A stretch of DNA of 28,518 bases from Bacteroidales bacterium (GCA_023229985.1 JALNYF010000028.1:1-28518), one strand, 5' to 3'. Counted from the stretch's first letter, positions 1 through 8,344 are shown. Made by a program: numbers and translations. The notes: a model not told the origin generated them from the sequence alone.

Positions 1-194
1 AGAACGGAAAAAGGGGTGCTAAATGCCAAAAGATACATGAGAATATCCACGCGATAGATTAATAGGTAAATGAGAATAGCAGCAAAAGAGAGTAAGGGAA
101 TCAAGAAAAATTCATTGGCGATTGCCAATGAATTTAGAATGATAAAGAGGGCACTTCCTCCGATAATAATTGCTTTTTTATATTTTTCGAGCAT
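1..194 (-). CDS. O-antigen ligase/polymerase-like membrane protein, N-terminal part (runs off the window)
   Basis: An open reading frame starts at ATG 194 (minus) and runs off the left edge, giving 64 residues from MLEKYKKA. Nearly all of it is hydrophobic: two membrane segments (about residues 8-24 and 30-46) are followed by a third that reaches a TPFSV motif. A short Lys-rich cytoplasmic start followed by closely packed helices and a '(A/L)F.TP(F/L)S' stretch is typical of O-antigen ligase/Wzy-like proteins of Bacteroidales. The start lies 20 bp downstream of the Wzz-like gene on the same strand, which fits a surface-polysaccharide operon. The assignment is inferred from a short N-terminus plus context; another polytopic polysaccharide protein is possible. 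Confidence 0.5.
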   Translation of the reverse strand, partial: MLEKYKKAIIIGGSALFIILNSLAIANEFFLIPLLSFAAILIYLLIYRVDILMYLLAFSTPFSV

Positions 195-214
195 TGATTT
201 CTACTAATGAGATA

Positions 215-1264
215 CTATAGGTTTTCTGTGTCAGCGGCATCTTCGTCTTTGCGACGTTGCGATGTTCCTTTGATATTTTCAACGACCAATAAAATGATGA
301 TGGTCATAATTACAGAGGAAACGGAAGCCAAAGTCATGATGATTGATTTCTTAGGATAGAACTTCTTGTCCGCGGGAATGGCTTTTTCAACAACGAACTT
401 GGTGGGTAACTTGTTATCCATATCCACTTTGGCATCCATCATTTTTTGTTTGCATAAAGATTGATACTCTCTAAATGAAAATTGCAAATCGCGCAAGGCT
501 TGTGATTGCGGACCCCACGTGGATAATTTCTGCAACTCAGCATCTAAGCGTTGTACACCGGCATTGTTTCCTTGTGCAACCGCAATCGCATATTGTTGCA
601 TGACCCTTTCCGACTGAGATTCAAAATCGAAAACACCATGTTGCATAATCACTTGAATAGAATCGTCAATGCGTTTAATTTCAGTAGTGACACTATCCAG
701 TTGTCTTTCCAAAATTGAATAGGCAGCAATGGCTCTTTCATTTTCAATTCTTCGTTTCGTGGAATCTAACATATTGACAATTTCATTCGTAATATCCGAT
801 GCCAATTTGGGGTCCCAATCGGAAAAAGAGATGGAAATTGCTCCGTATTTCGTTCTTTTGATTTCGTAATTCTCTTTTAGATTATTGTATAATCTGCTTT
901 GCCAATATTTTTGGTTTGTGTCTAATTCGTAATGATTGAGAAGATGATACTTTTGAATAATGGCATCTTTAATCTCACGCGAGTTAAGTAACTCCATCAT
1001 TTGTTCGGTTTCTTCCTCCATCGCATACGCCTTGACATCTAATCGTTCGTTGTTGTTCTCTTCGTTCAACAAAATTTTGGCAACCGAGTTGGTGCGAGGA
1101 GCATAGATGATGGAAGTGGATTTATATTTTGGACGTATCAATGAAGCCGCAATGAATGACAACACCGCCGCCGCCACAAAAACGATAAGCAATAATTTCC
1201 ACTTCTTTGCAATGAAACGTAAGAGGCTGAATGAGTTATACTCCCTTTGTTGATTTTTTCCCAT
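215..1264 (-). CDS. Wzz/chain-length determinant family protein
   Basis: A 349-residue inner-membrane protein with the Wzz layout. It has a short cytoplasmic N-terminus, a membrane helix at about residues 28-48, a long periplasmic part rich in predicted helix/coiled coil (about 90-285, with ERQLDSVTTEIKRIDDSI in the middle), and a second membrane helix at about 308-328 preceded by a Pro/Lys-rich stretch (FYPKKS). The C-terminal tail is short, charged and cytoplasmic (RRKDEDAADTE). There is no Tyr-rich tail or fused kinase, so it looks like a simple polysaccharide co-polymerase and not a Wzc-type tyrosine autokinase. It would set the chain length of O-antigen or a capsule-like glycan. The next gene on the strand is an O-antigen ligase-like protein, which agrees with this. 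The start ATG at 1264 lies 48 bp after the stop of the T9SS cargo gene, and no promoter box is evident in that gap. Confidence 0.85.
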   Translation of the reverse strand: MGKNQQREYNSFSLLRFIAKKWKLLLIVFVAAAVLSFIAASLIRPKYKSTSIIYAPRTNSVAKILLNEENNNERLDVKAYAMEEETEQMMELLNSREIKDAIIQKYHLLNHYELDTNQKYWQSRLYNNLKENYEIKRTKYGAISISFSDWDPKLASDITNEIVNMLDSTKRRIENERAIAAYSILERQLDSVTTEIKRIDDSIQVIMQHGVFDFESQSERVMQQYAIAVAQGNNAGVQRLDAELQKLSTWGPQSQALRDLQFSFREYQSLCKQKMMDAKVDMDNKLPTKFVVEKAIPADKKFYPKKSIIMTLASVSSVIMTIIILLVVENIKGTSQRRKDEDAADTENL

Positions 1265-1312
1265 ATTCTGATTTTTTATATTTTTCTCAAAACAAACGGC
1301 AAATAAATTCTT

Positions 1313-4258
1313 TTATTGTTTAATAAATTTATTGTTGAAAATTTTGTCTCCAATTGTTATTTTGATAATATAAATACCTGAATATAAATTAGTTACATCT
1401 AAATCTATCTTTGAATCGGATGGCTCCTTATCTAAGACCATTTTACCGGTTACATCATAAACCGTTATTCTGTCAATGGCAGTCTCATGGGTGATCGTCA
1501 GGGTATGAGTGGCAGGATTCGGGAAGATACAGATTGTATTGCCTGTTTCAAAATCTGAAATGCTGTTCGCATAAATGGCTTCAAGAGTGTGATTTGCCAC
1601 TACATTATTGAAAGTATAGGTTGCCAAAGAGGGATTGTCGAAGGTGGCGTTCGCCATGTCGTCGTTATTATCTACCAGAATTTGTGCAATGCGGAGCCCC
1701 GTCGGAGCGGTGATAACAAATGGTTGGGACGCACCGGCTAACACACTGACATTGCCCGCCGGAGAAATCGTATTGTCGCTATTAATGACGGTAATGGTGT
1801 AATAAATTTGAGAATTATCTCTGAAGGTAACGTAGATGTTATGATTGGCCGTAATATTGGTTAAGGTATAATTGTTATTGACTACCAGATGGGTTACGTC
1901 GTTTCCGTTGTCTGTTACGGTTCCCACAACAAAATTGGTATTAGGCGTGAAAGATATGAAAGCATTGTCCCCGCAATCCACGGTCATGTTGCCGGGCAGT
2001 GCCGTGCCGTTCCCGTCAGTGGTGGCAATGATGGTAAAGGTGTTACTTGTGAATGTAACGGTAAATACGTGGTGGTCGGCAATATTGTTAAGGAAATAGC
2101 TGTATGTATTATTCCCATTATCAACCAATTGTGAGGTAATATCCACATAATCCAAGGTTGCTGTAAAGGTATAACAAGGTTGCGGGGTAATGATAAACTC
2201 AATGTTTTCGCCTAAATACGCGCTGGTACTGGTTGGGGTAACCGTACCGCCGGTATTAGAATTGACGGTAATGTAATATTCATTGTCATTGTTCAGGGCA
2301 AAATCGACATAGATAGTGTAATCGGCATCCGGAATGATGTTGTAAATAGTGGAAGAAGCCACACTATCACCATTCAGATAAATGGCATGAACGTGATAGT
2401 TCGTATTTGGAGTAATGGTAAAAGTTTGTTGTACACCGCAAGCCACGGTTAATGTTCCGTTTGGTGAGATGGTTCCGTTGGCTCCGGCAGAAACATTCAA
2501 CGTATAGGATATGGGAGAGAAAAAGGCTTGGATAGAAATATTGGAGGTAACATTCGGAACGGAATAAACGCCCCCTATAGAACTAATTATTTCGCCATTC
2601 ACCAATACCGAGTCTAAGGAATAGCAATCATTATTGACCACGGTGAAATTCAGGGTTTCGTTGCACCCAATAGTTGAGGGCGCACTCACAATTCCACCCA
2701 TCATATTATTGAGACTTGAGGTTACAGTATAATCTGAGGCAATAAATACAACTTGGATATTGACATTGGCATTGATGTTTGGTATGGTATATTGTCCATT
2801 GCTTCCGGTAAGAATAGTGCCGTTAGCAACGACACTTGAAATGGCATAACAAGGGTCGGGGACAACTTGGAAGGTCAAATTATCACCGCAATTAACGGTT
2901 GAAGGGAGTGCAGAAATTGTCCCGCCGGCACCTACATTCGCGGCAACGGTAAAGGTATTGGCAACAAAGGTCACGTGCAAATTGTGATTGGCAGTGATTT
3001 GAGTGAAAGTATAGGAGCTATTGTTTAATTGTCCGAGAACACTCACTCCGTCAACGGTTACATCACCAATATGATAGCAAGGATCCGGTGTAATGGTAAA
3101 GGTTGAAGTAGAAAACCAATCTACCGGCGAGAAGGAGCCAGGGCTGATGGTCCCATTTCCTGTTTGACTGGACGTAAGTGCATATTGGCTGTAAGGTTCA
3201 AAAGTAACATCAATGCAGCCAATATTGTCAACAGGGTCGTTTTCTGTCCAAGCTGGAGATGCGTTCACTTCATAGCAGAAAGAGTGTGTGCCGCTATAGT
3301 TTCGGTCGTGGATGTCTAGCGCGGTCATAGCGGTAATGTCGAACCAGATGCCGTCGCCCGAAGCAATGGTTTGATTACCGGTGGAAAAAGTCCCGATGAG
3401 TGTTCCATCCATATAAGCATCAATATGCAGGGTGTCGTTGATAAAATCGTCGCTGGCAGCACCATATTGAAAATTGTAAACGGCAAAAACGGTTTCAAAA
3501 TCTGAGCCGACAGGAACATTCATTGAGGTAATAGCATTTTGATTAACGCCATCATCTAGGAATTGAAGCCCCAAGTCAATCACTCCGTTAGTCGGGTCCC
3601 CATCATCTACAAAACCTTTGATGTTCCAATTGGAAACGTCTTCTACACCCCAATCTTCTGCCGGTGCCCAATCGCCCTCGAAGCCGATAATATTACCTTT
3701 GCCCGCAACTACGGTTCCGTCATCATAAGAAATGGGATAACCATCAGTAATATTGACAAAAATACCGAACCACATTTCCTGATTGGCGTTGATGGTAACC
3801 GGTGTATTGAGTGTGACGCTGTTCCACTCATTATAAGTAACCGAAGAAACGGCTTGCGAAGAAACCAAAGTCCCAGCCGAGTAAATGCCACCGGCAGCAC
3901 TGCCTCCGGTATAAACAACTACCGTGTAACTTGCTGTTGTTGCGGTACCTCCCAAATCGGTTGCATCAGTGGGAAGAAATTGGATTTTGGTCAAAGTCAT
4001 TCCATGATAATTCAACAGATCGGTAGTGGCAAAACGCTGTAAAGCGAATAATTGAATGGCACCGTCAAATCCCTGCATTGTATAATTAGAAGCAATGTGC
4101 GACCAACTTATCCAAGAACCGGCGCGGTCGGATATCGGGGCAGGCAGCTCATCCCTCACTATTTTATCTGATCCTAATAATGGTAAATTTTGTGAAACCA
4201 AATGGCTCACATTCAAAAACATGATTGATAAAAACAGAACTAATAAATTCTTTTTCAT
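1313..4258 (-). CDS. T9SS-secreted protein with seven tandem beta repeats and a type A sorting domain
   Basis: A 981-residue exported protein. Residues 1-22 are a signal peptide (charged MKKN, hydrophobic core, end near LVSQ). Residues about 45-218 form an N-terminal beta domain with the WFGIFVNI...YPISYDDG pattern often seen in Bacteroidales surface adhesins. Residues about 225-355 form a second beta domain. Seven repeats of about 70-80 residues follow, starting near 359, 435, 509, 584, 660, 740 and 818. Each reads roughly 'YTLTV..G.NGTISP.G...V.CG....FTITP..CYHI..V.V(D/N)G....YTF.NI.ANH.I.V.F', the pattern of bacterial-repeat/InlB-like modules. The end, about 905-981, is a T9SS type A sorting domain (FPNPATHTLTI, VYDVTGK, LYSGIYIIKI, final KFIKQ). 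It should be delivered across the outer membrane and attached to the surface or released. The binding partner is unknown. Its cysteines are distributed unevenly among the repeats. Confidence 0.9.
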   Translation of the reverse strand: MKKNLLVLFLSIMFLNVSHLVSQNLPLLGSDKIVRDELPAPISDRAGSWISWSHIASNYTMQGFDGAIQLFALQRFATTDLLNYHGMTLTKIQFLPTDATDLGGTATTASYTVVVYTGGSAAGGIYSAGTLVSSQAVSSVTYNEWNSVTLNTPVTINANQEMWFGIFVNITDGYPISYDDGTVVAGKGNIIGFEGDWAPAEDWGVEDVSNWNIKGFVDDGDPTNGVIDLGLQFLDDGVNQNAITSMNVPVGSDFETVFAVYNFQYGAASDDFINDTLHIDAYMDGTLIGTFSTGNQTIASGDGIWFDITAMTALDIHDRNYSGTHSFCYEVNASPAWTENDPVDNIGCIDVTFEPYSQYALTSSQTGNGTISPGSFSPVDWFSTSTFTITPDPCYHIGDVTVDGVSVLGQLNNSSYTFTQITANHNLHVTFVANTFTVAANVGAGGTISALPSTVNCGDNLTFQVVPDPCYAISSVVANGTILTGSNGQYTIPNINANVNIQVVFIASDYTVTSSLNNMMGGIVSAPSTIGCNETLNFTVVNNDCYSLDSVLVNGEIISSIGGVYSVPNVTSNISIQAFFSPISYTLNVSAGANGTISPNGTLTVACGVQQTFTITPNTNYHVHAIYLNGDSVASSTIYNIIPDADYTIYVDFALNNDNEYYITVNSNTGGTVTPTSTSAYLGENIEFIITPQPCYTFTATLDYVDITSQLVDNGNNTYSYFLNNIADHHVFTVTFTSNTFTIIATTDGNGTALPGNMTVDCGDNAFISFTPNTNFVVGTVTDNGNDVTHLVVNNNYTLTNITANHNIYVTFRDNSQIYYTITVINSDNTISPAGNVSVLAGASQPFVITAPTGLRIAQILVDNNDDMANATFDNPSLATYTFNNVVANHTLEAIYANSISDFETGNTICIFPNPATHTLTITHETAIDRITVYDVTGKMVLDKEPSDSKIDLDVTNLYSGIYIIKITIGDKIFNNKFIKQ

Positions 4259-4306
4259 AGACTCAATTTTTAGTTATTAATATATGTGCAATAAAATTCT
4301 AAGCCG

Positions 4307-4314
4307 CAAAAATA
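4307..4314 (-). promoter_or_regulatory. Bacteroidota -7 box (TATTTTTG) for the T9SS cargo gene
   Basis: The minus strand reads TATTTTTG here, an exact match to the Bacteroidota sigma-factor -7 consensus TAnnTTTG. It lies about 50 bp upstream of the ATG at 4258. A TTTG that could act as a -33 element occurs at 4330-4333 (minus), but the 15-nt spacer is shorter than usual. It is the only candidate promoter I see that could also drive the downstream wzz-like gene. Confidence 0.5.
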
Positions 4315-4358
4315 GGAAATTTATTAATACAAAATAATAATATTTCAGTAAAAAAATG

Positions 4359-4366
4359 TAATTTTG
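4359..4366 (+). promoter_or_regulatory. Bacteroidota -7 box (TAATTTTG) for the panC-panD-gpmA-kamE run
   Basis: TAATTTTG matches TAnnTTTG exactly and points toward panC, 76 bp upstream of its ATG. The transcript would begin around 4372-4374, at the left arm of a perfect inverted repeat. No convincing -33 TTTG is present. A second, imperfect box (TAATTTG) lies at 4417-4423. No other TAnnTTTG box appears in the short gaps between the downstream genes, so this may be the promoter of the whole run. Confidence 0.5.
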
Positions 4367-4371
4367 CAGGC

Positions 4372-4400
4372 TAGAATAAAAATGAAATGTTTTTATTCTA
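4372..4400. repeat. Perfect 11-bp inverted repeat in the panC leader
   Basis: The left arm TAGAATAAAAA (4372-4382) and right arm TTTTTATTCTA (4390-4400) are exact reverse complements separated by a 7-nt loop. The flanking genes diverge (T9SS cargo to the left, panC to the right), so it is not a terminator for a neighbouring gene. Given the -7 box at 4359-4366, it would sit at the very 5' end of the panC mRNA, as an operator or a 5' stem-loop. Confidence 0.6.
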
Positions 4401-4441
4401 ACTTATTAAAAAACAGTAATTTGCAAAAATAAGGGAATAAA

Positions 4442-5278
4442 ATGATGTTGATTAAAACGGTAGAAGAATTAAAAAATGTGCTTTTTCAAATTAATTGTGG
4501 AGGCAAGTCGGTAGGTTTTGTCCCCACGATGGGCGCACTGCATGAAGGACATCTTTCGTTAATGAAACGTGCTCGCAAAGAGAATCAGGTTACCATTTGT
4601 TCTATTTTTGTTAATCCGACACAATTCAATAATGCGGATGATTTAAAACATTATCCGCGCTCCTTGGAAAAGGATATTGCCTTTGTTCAAAATTATATGG
4701 ACTTTATTTTTGCCCCTTCCGTTGAAGAAGTTTATGCCGTGCCTGCTACAGAACAATACCATTTCGGTGATTTGGAAACAGTTATGGAAGGCAGCGCAAG
4801 ACCCTCTCATTTTAATGGCGTGGCTATTATCGTTAAGCGATTATTCGATTGGATTCAACCCGACAGAGCCTATTTCGGAGAAAAAGATTTTCAACAAATC
4901 GCTATCATCAAAAGCTTGGTCAAACAGTTCAATCTGCCCATTCAAATTGTCCCTTGCCCGATTGTTCGCGATGAAAACGGCTTGGCACTCAGCTCCCGCA
5001 ATATGAGATTATCGGAAACCGAAAGACAAATCGCTGCCAACATCTACCGCGTTCTGAAAGAATCTACTGCTATCAAAACAAAACAGGTTTCCGCTATCCA
5101 AAAATTTGTCGCCGATGAACTGGCGAAATTTGATATTTTTCACTTGGAATATTATGAAATTGTGAACGCAGATACACTGCACCCCATTCAAAACTTGGAT
5201 GATGCCCCGTCGGTAGTCGGCTGCATAGCGATTTATGCCGGTGAAGTTCGTCTTATTGATAATATTCGCTATAAATAA
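4442..5278 (+). CDS. panC: Pantothenate synthetase
   Basis: 278 residues, a normal PanC length. The enzyme joins D-pantoate and beta-alanine using ATP in the last step of vitamin B5 synthesis, in the cytoplasm. The ATP-binding HIGH-type motif reads MGALHEGHLSL (H34, H37), followed by SIFVNPTQF for pantoate/ATP contacts, then FGEKDFQQ and the KMSKS-like LALSSRN. The ATG at 4442 is followed by a second ATG, so the protein may start one residue later. The purine-rich AAGGGA just upstream could serve as a weak ribosome site. panD follows 14 bp downstream, so both the beta-alanine source and its consumer are made together. panB is not in the window. Confidence 0.97.
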   Translation: MMLIKTVEELKNVLFQINCGGKSVGFVPTMGALHEGHLSLMKRARKENQVTICSIFVNPTQFNNADDLKHYPRSLEKDIAFVQNYMDFIFAPSVEEVYAVPATEQYHFGDLETVMEGSARPSHFNGVAIIVKRLFDWIQPDRAYFGEKDFQQIAIIKSLVKQFNLPIQIVPCPIVRDENGLALSSRNMRLSETERQIAANIYRVLKESTAIKTKQVSAIQKFVADELAKFDIFHLEYYEIVNADTLHPIQNLDDAPSVVGCIAIYAGEVRLIDNIRYK

Positions 5279-5292
5279 AATAAATTAGTATT

Positions 5293-5634
5293 ATGCAAAT
5301 TGAACTTTTAAAATCTAAAATCCACCAAGTTGTTGTTACAGAGGCAAATTTGGATTACGTGGGCAGCATTACCATCGACGAAAGCCTGATGATCGCTGCC
5401 AACCTAATAGAAAACGAAAAAGTACAAGTGTTGGATATGAATAACGGTGAACGCTTTGAAACATACGTGATTAAAGGGAAAAAAGATTCCGGAGTCATCT
5501 GTCTGAACGGTCCCGCTGCCCGCAAAGTCCTTGTCAACGACATCGTGGTCATTATTTCCTTTTGCACCATGGATTTTGAAGAAGCCAAAAACTTTAAACC
5601 AACCGTTGTTTTCCCAAAAAATAATAGAATATAA
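5293..5634 (+). CDS. panD: Aspartate 1-decarboxylase (self-processing, pyruvoyl-dependent)
   Basis: 113 residues, slightly shorter than the 126-residue E. coli enzyme but complete. The proenzyme cuts itself between Gly24 and Ser25, and Ser25 becomes the pyruvoyl cofactor. The sequence has exactly this pair (DYVGSITID, G24-S25) plus the conserved Tyr58 (ETYVIKG) used in catalysis and the C-terminal NGPAAR...GD-like region. It makes beta-alanine from L-aspartate for PanC. It lies 14 bp after panC and 20 bp before gpmA without an intervening promoter box, so it is probably cotranscribed with both. Confidence 0.97.
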   Translation: MQIELLKSKIHQVVVTEANLDYVGSITIDESLMIAANLIENEKVQVLDMNNGERFETYVIKGKKDSGVICLNGPAARKVLVNDIVVIISFCTMDFEEAKNFKPTVVFPKNNRI

Positions 5635-5654
5635 ATCATTAAATATAATAAACT

Positions 5655-6404
5655 ATGCACAGATTAGTATTGATACGTCACGGTGAAAGTGAATGGAATA
5701 AAGCCAATTTGTTTACCGGATGGACCGACGTTGACCTCTCCGCAAAAGGATTACAAGAAGCCGAAGAAGCTGGAAATAAACTCAAAGAAGCCGGTTTTTG
5801 CTTCGATTATGCTTACACTTCTTTCTTAAAACGTGCTATTAAAACGTTAAATATCGTCTTGGAACAAATGGATTTACTTTGGATTCCTGTTGAAAAAACG
5901 TGGCGTCTCAACGAAAAACACTACGGCGCACTGCAAGGTTTTAATAAAGTGGAAATGGCGGAAAAATACGGTGCCGAAAAAGTACAACTGTGGCGCAGAA
6001 GCTATGATGTCAGACCGGAAATTTTAGCTCCGGACGATGAAAGAAATCCCCAAAATGATATTCGCTACAAAAACATCGCTGACCCTTTGGCAAAACCGGC
6101 TACCGAAGCCCTGAAAGATACCATCAACCGCATCGTGCCGTTTTGGGAATCCAATATTTTCCCGAAATTAAAAGAGTGTAATGATTTAATTATTGCCGCT
6201 CACGGCAACAGCCTGCGCGGAATTATTAAATATTTGAAAAATATCTCAGAAACTGATATTATCAACCTGAACCTGCCCACGGGTATCCCGTATATCTTTG
6301 AATTTGATGATAATATGAATCTGGTCAAGGACTATTTCCTCGCAGATGAAGAAACCCTTAAAAAATTAATGGACGCAGTAGCCAATCAAGGCAAAAAGAA
6401 ATAG
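5655..6404 (+). CDS. gpmA: 2,3-bisphosphoglycerate-dependent phosphoglycerate mutase
   Basis: 249 residues, the usual dPGM length. The enzyme interconverts 3- and 2-phosphoglycerate in glycolysis and gluconeogenesis. The catalytic phosphohistidine motif is LIRHGESEWN (H9). Also present are TSFLKRAIKTL, the acid catalyst region LNEKHYGALQGFNK (E87), the substrate loop RRSYDVRP, and the second active-site histidine AAHGNSLRG (H183). The dPGM-specific insertion between the two histidines is present, which separates it from the shorter cofactor-independent-like histidine phosphatases. Its position between pantothenate genes and kamE has no metabolic logic that I can see. Confidence 0.96.
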   Translation: MHRLVLIRHGESEWNKANLFTGWTDVDLSAKGLQEAEEAGNKLKEAGFCFDYAYTSFLKRAIKTLNIVLEQMDLLWIPVEKTWRLNEKHYGALQGFNKVEMAEKYGAEKVQLWRRSYDVRPEILAPDDERNPQNDIRYKNIADPLAKPATEALKDTINRIVPFWESNIFPKLKECNDLIIAAHGNSLRGIIKYLKNISETDIINLNLPTGIPYIFEFDDNMNLVKDYFLADEETLKKLMDAVANQGKKK

Positions 6405-6430
6405 TATTAATAATTAATAATCAATAAGAT

Positions 6431-7219
6431 ATGAGCGGCGGATTATATTCCATGGATCAAAAAGATTTTGACCAGACTTTAGATTTAACCAGTGTAAAAC
6501 CTTACGGAGACACCATGAACGACGGTAAAACGCAAGTAAGTTTTACCTTGCCCGTGCCTTGCGGCGATGAAGCGATCGAAGCAGCCAAACAATTAATGAA
6601 AAAAATGGGGTTTGAAAATCCTCAAATTGTTTATTACAAAGAACTTACAAAAGGATTTACCTTTTTTAACTGCTACGGCTCTACCGTTCATACCGTAGAT
6701 TTTACCACCATTCATGTTCCGAAAGTTGAATCTACCGTTATGGATATGAACGAAACGGATGATTTTATCAGAGAACATATTGGCAGAAAAATTGTCGTAC
6801 TCGGCGCAAGTACCGGTACGGACGCGCATACTGTTGGTATTGATGCGATTATGAATATGAAAGGCTATGCCGGTCATTATGGAATTGAACGTTATGAGAT
6901 GTTTGAAGCCCTCAATCTTGGGAGCCAAGTGCCTAACGAAGAATTTATCGCTAAGGCTATCGAAATGAAAGCTGACGTGTTGCTGGTTTCTCAAACGGTT
7001 ACTCAAAAAGACGTGCATATCAAGAATTTAACCGAATTGGTCGAAATGTTGGAAGCCGAAGGTTTGCGCGATAAAGTTATTCTGGCTTGCGGTGGTCCGC
7101 GAATTACCCACGAATTGGCTCAAGAATTAGGCTATGACGCCGGTTTCGGTATGAATTCCTACGCCGACGACGTGGCTTCTTATATCGCCCAAGAATTGGA
7201 CAGACGTTTAAATAAATAA
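6431..7219 (+). CDS. kamE: D-lysine 5,6-aminomutase beta (small, B12-binding) subunit
   Basis: 262 residues, the same length as characterised KamE proteins. With KamD it moves the terminal amino group of D-lysine or L-beta-lysine using adenosylcobalamin and PLP, in anaerobic lysine fermentation. The cobalamin-binding DxHxxG motif is TDAHTVG with His133 as the expected cobalt ligand. Lys144 (NMKGYAGHYG) falls exactly where the PLP-binding lysine of the family lies. The Rossmann-like half continues with LLVSQTVTQKD and ACGGPRITHELA. ATG 6431 is the natural start, 26 bp after gpmA. KamD, the catalytic large subunit normally encoded immediately upstream, is absent from the window; the neighbours are gpmA and a glycosyltransferase. 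Confidence 0.92.
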   Translation: MSGGLYSMDQKDFDQTLDLTSVKPYGDTMNDGKTQVSFTLPVPCGDEAIEAAKQLMKKMGFENPQIVYYKELTKGFTFFNCYGSTVHTVDFTTIHVPKVESTVMDMNETDDFIREHIGRKIVVLGASTGTDAHTVGIDAIMNMKGYAGHYGIERYEMFEALNLGSQVPNEEFIAKAIEMKADVLLVSQTVTQKDVHIKNLTELVEMLEAEGLRDKVILACGGPRITHELAQELGYDAGFGMNSYADDVASYIAQELDRRLNK

Positions 7220-7223
7220 TCAT

Positions 7224-8342
7224 TTGAAAAAAGTCATTGTTTCCGTTACCAATGATTTATACAGCGATCAGCGAGTTGACAAAGTGTGCAACTCGCTGAT
7301 TAATATGGGGTTTGACGTTTTGTTGGTGGGCAGACGTTACCGCAATTCCCCCGCGTTGGCACCCCGTGCTTATCAAACCCATCGTCTGCACCTCATGTTC
7401 CGAAAAGGTGCCAAGTTCTATGCAGAATATAACGTAAGATTGTTTTTTTATTTATTGTTCAAAAAGTGCAATATATTAATATCTAATGATTTAGATACAT
7501 TACTCCCCAATTTTATTATAAGTAAAATTCGGAAAAAACGATTGGTTTATGACAGTCACGAATATTTTTGCGGTGTCCCGGAACTTATCGGCAGACCTTT
7601 TGTGCAAAATGTCTGGCGCAAAATAGAAAGATTCTGTTTTCCCCGTCTTAAAGACGTTATTACTGTCAATCAATCCATTGCGGACTTATATGACCGTGAA
7701 TACCCCAATCGGAAAAATAGAGTGAATGTGGTGCGCAATATTCCGACCCGCCCAAAACCGCCCATTACCGAAACACGCGATACATTAGGACTCCCTGACG
7801 ACAAAGCCATTCTGATTTTGCAGGGTTCCGGCATTAATGTCGATAGGGGGGCGGAAGAATTGGTCGCTGCCATGCAGTTTGTGGACAACGCCCTGCTGCT
7901 GCTCGTGGGCAGTGGCGATGCCGTTCCGAACTTGAAAATGCAGGTTGAAAAGCAAAACTTAAATGATAAAGTAAGATTCATTTCCCGTGTTCCATTTGCT
8001 AAATTATTTAATTACACGTATTTAGCAGATATTGGTTTTTCATTGGATAAAGATACCAATATCAACTATCGGTTTAGTTTGCCCAATAAAATCTTTGACT
8101 ATATCAAAGCGGAAACGCCGGTTATCGTATCAGATTTGCCCGAAATTGCCAAAGTGGTCAGGGAAGCGCAAGTGGGGATCGTTATTGCTGACCATCAGCC
8201 GGAAACGATTGCACAAGCCATTCAAACCTTGCTGTCCGACCATACTTTGTATGCACAGCTGAAGGAGAATACCTTGAAAGCCGCAAATCATTATTGTTGG
8301 GAAAATGAAGAAGCCGTATTAAGAAAGATATATTTGGAGTAA
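7224..8342 (+). CDS. GT4-like glycosyltransferase with a TTG start
   Basis: 372 residues with the two-Rossmann GT-B fold. The N-terminus KKVIVSVTNDLYSDQRV is the typical start of a Bacteroidota family-4-like transferase. YDSHEYF follows in the first domain. The donor-binding domain has ILILQGSGINVDRGAEELV, LLLVGSG and the acidic motif FDYIKAETPVIVSDLPE (the second part of the EX7E-type signature). It probably adds a sugar to a surface polysaccharide or glycolipid; donor and acceptor cannot be read. The start must be TTG at 7224. The only in-frame codons between the upstream stop (7209-7211) and it are ATA, AAT, AAT and CAT, and the family N-terminus begins there. It starts 4 bp after kamE and ends 2 bp before the convergent xre gene. 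Confidence 0.88.
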   Translation: MKKVIVSVTNDLYSDQRVDKVCNSLINMGFDVLLVGRRYRNSPALAPRAYQTHRLHLMFRKGAKFYAEYNVRLFFYLLFKKCNILISNDLDTLLPNFIISKIRKKRLVYDSHEYFCGVPELIGRPFVQNVWRKIERFCFPRLKDVITVNQSIADLYDREYPNRKNRVNVVRNIPTRPKPPITETRDTLGLPDDKAILILQGSGINVDRGAEELVAAMQFVDNALLLLVGSGDAVPNLKMQVEKQNLNDKVRFISRVPFAKLFNYTYLADIGFSLDKDTNINYRFSLPNKIFDYIKAETPVIVSDLPEIAKVVREAQVGIVIADHQPETIAQAIQTLLSDHTLYAQLKENTLKAANHYCWENEEAVLRKIYLE

Positions 8343-8344
8343 TT

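Noticed and set aside
3563..4042. 159-codon plus-strand open frame opposite the T9SS cargo gene.
   Set aside because: Shadow of the repeat-rich cargo gene; Cys/Arg/Ser-rich, with no coding pattern or promoter.
7224..8342. The plus-strand run considered as one lysine-fermentation operon.
   Set aside because: Only kamE belongs to that pathway; panC, panD, gpmA and the glycosyltransferase have clear unrelated roles.
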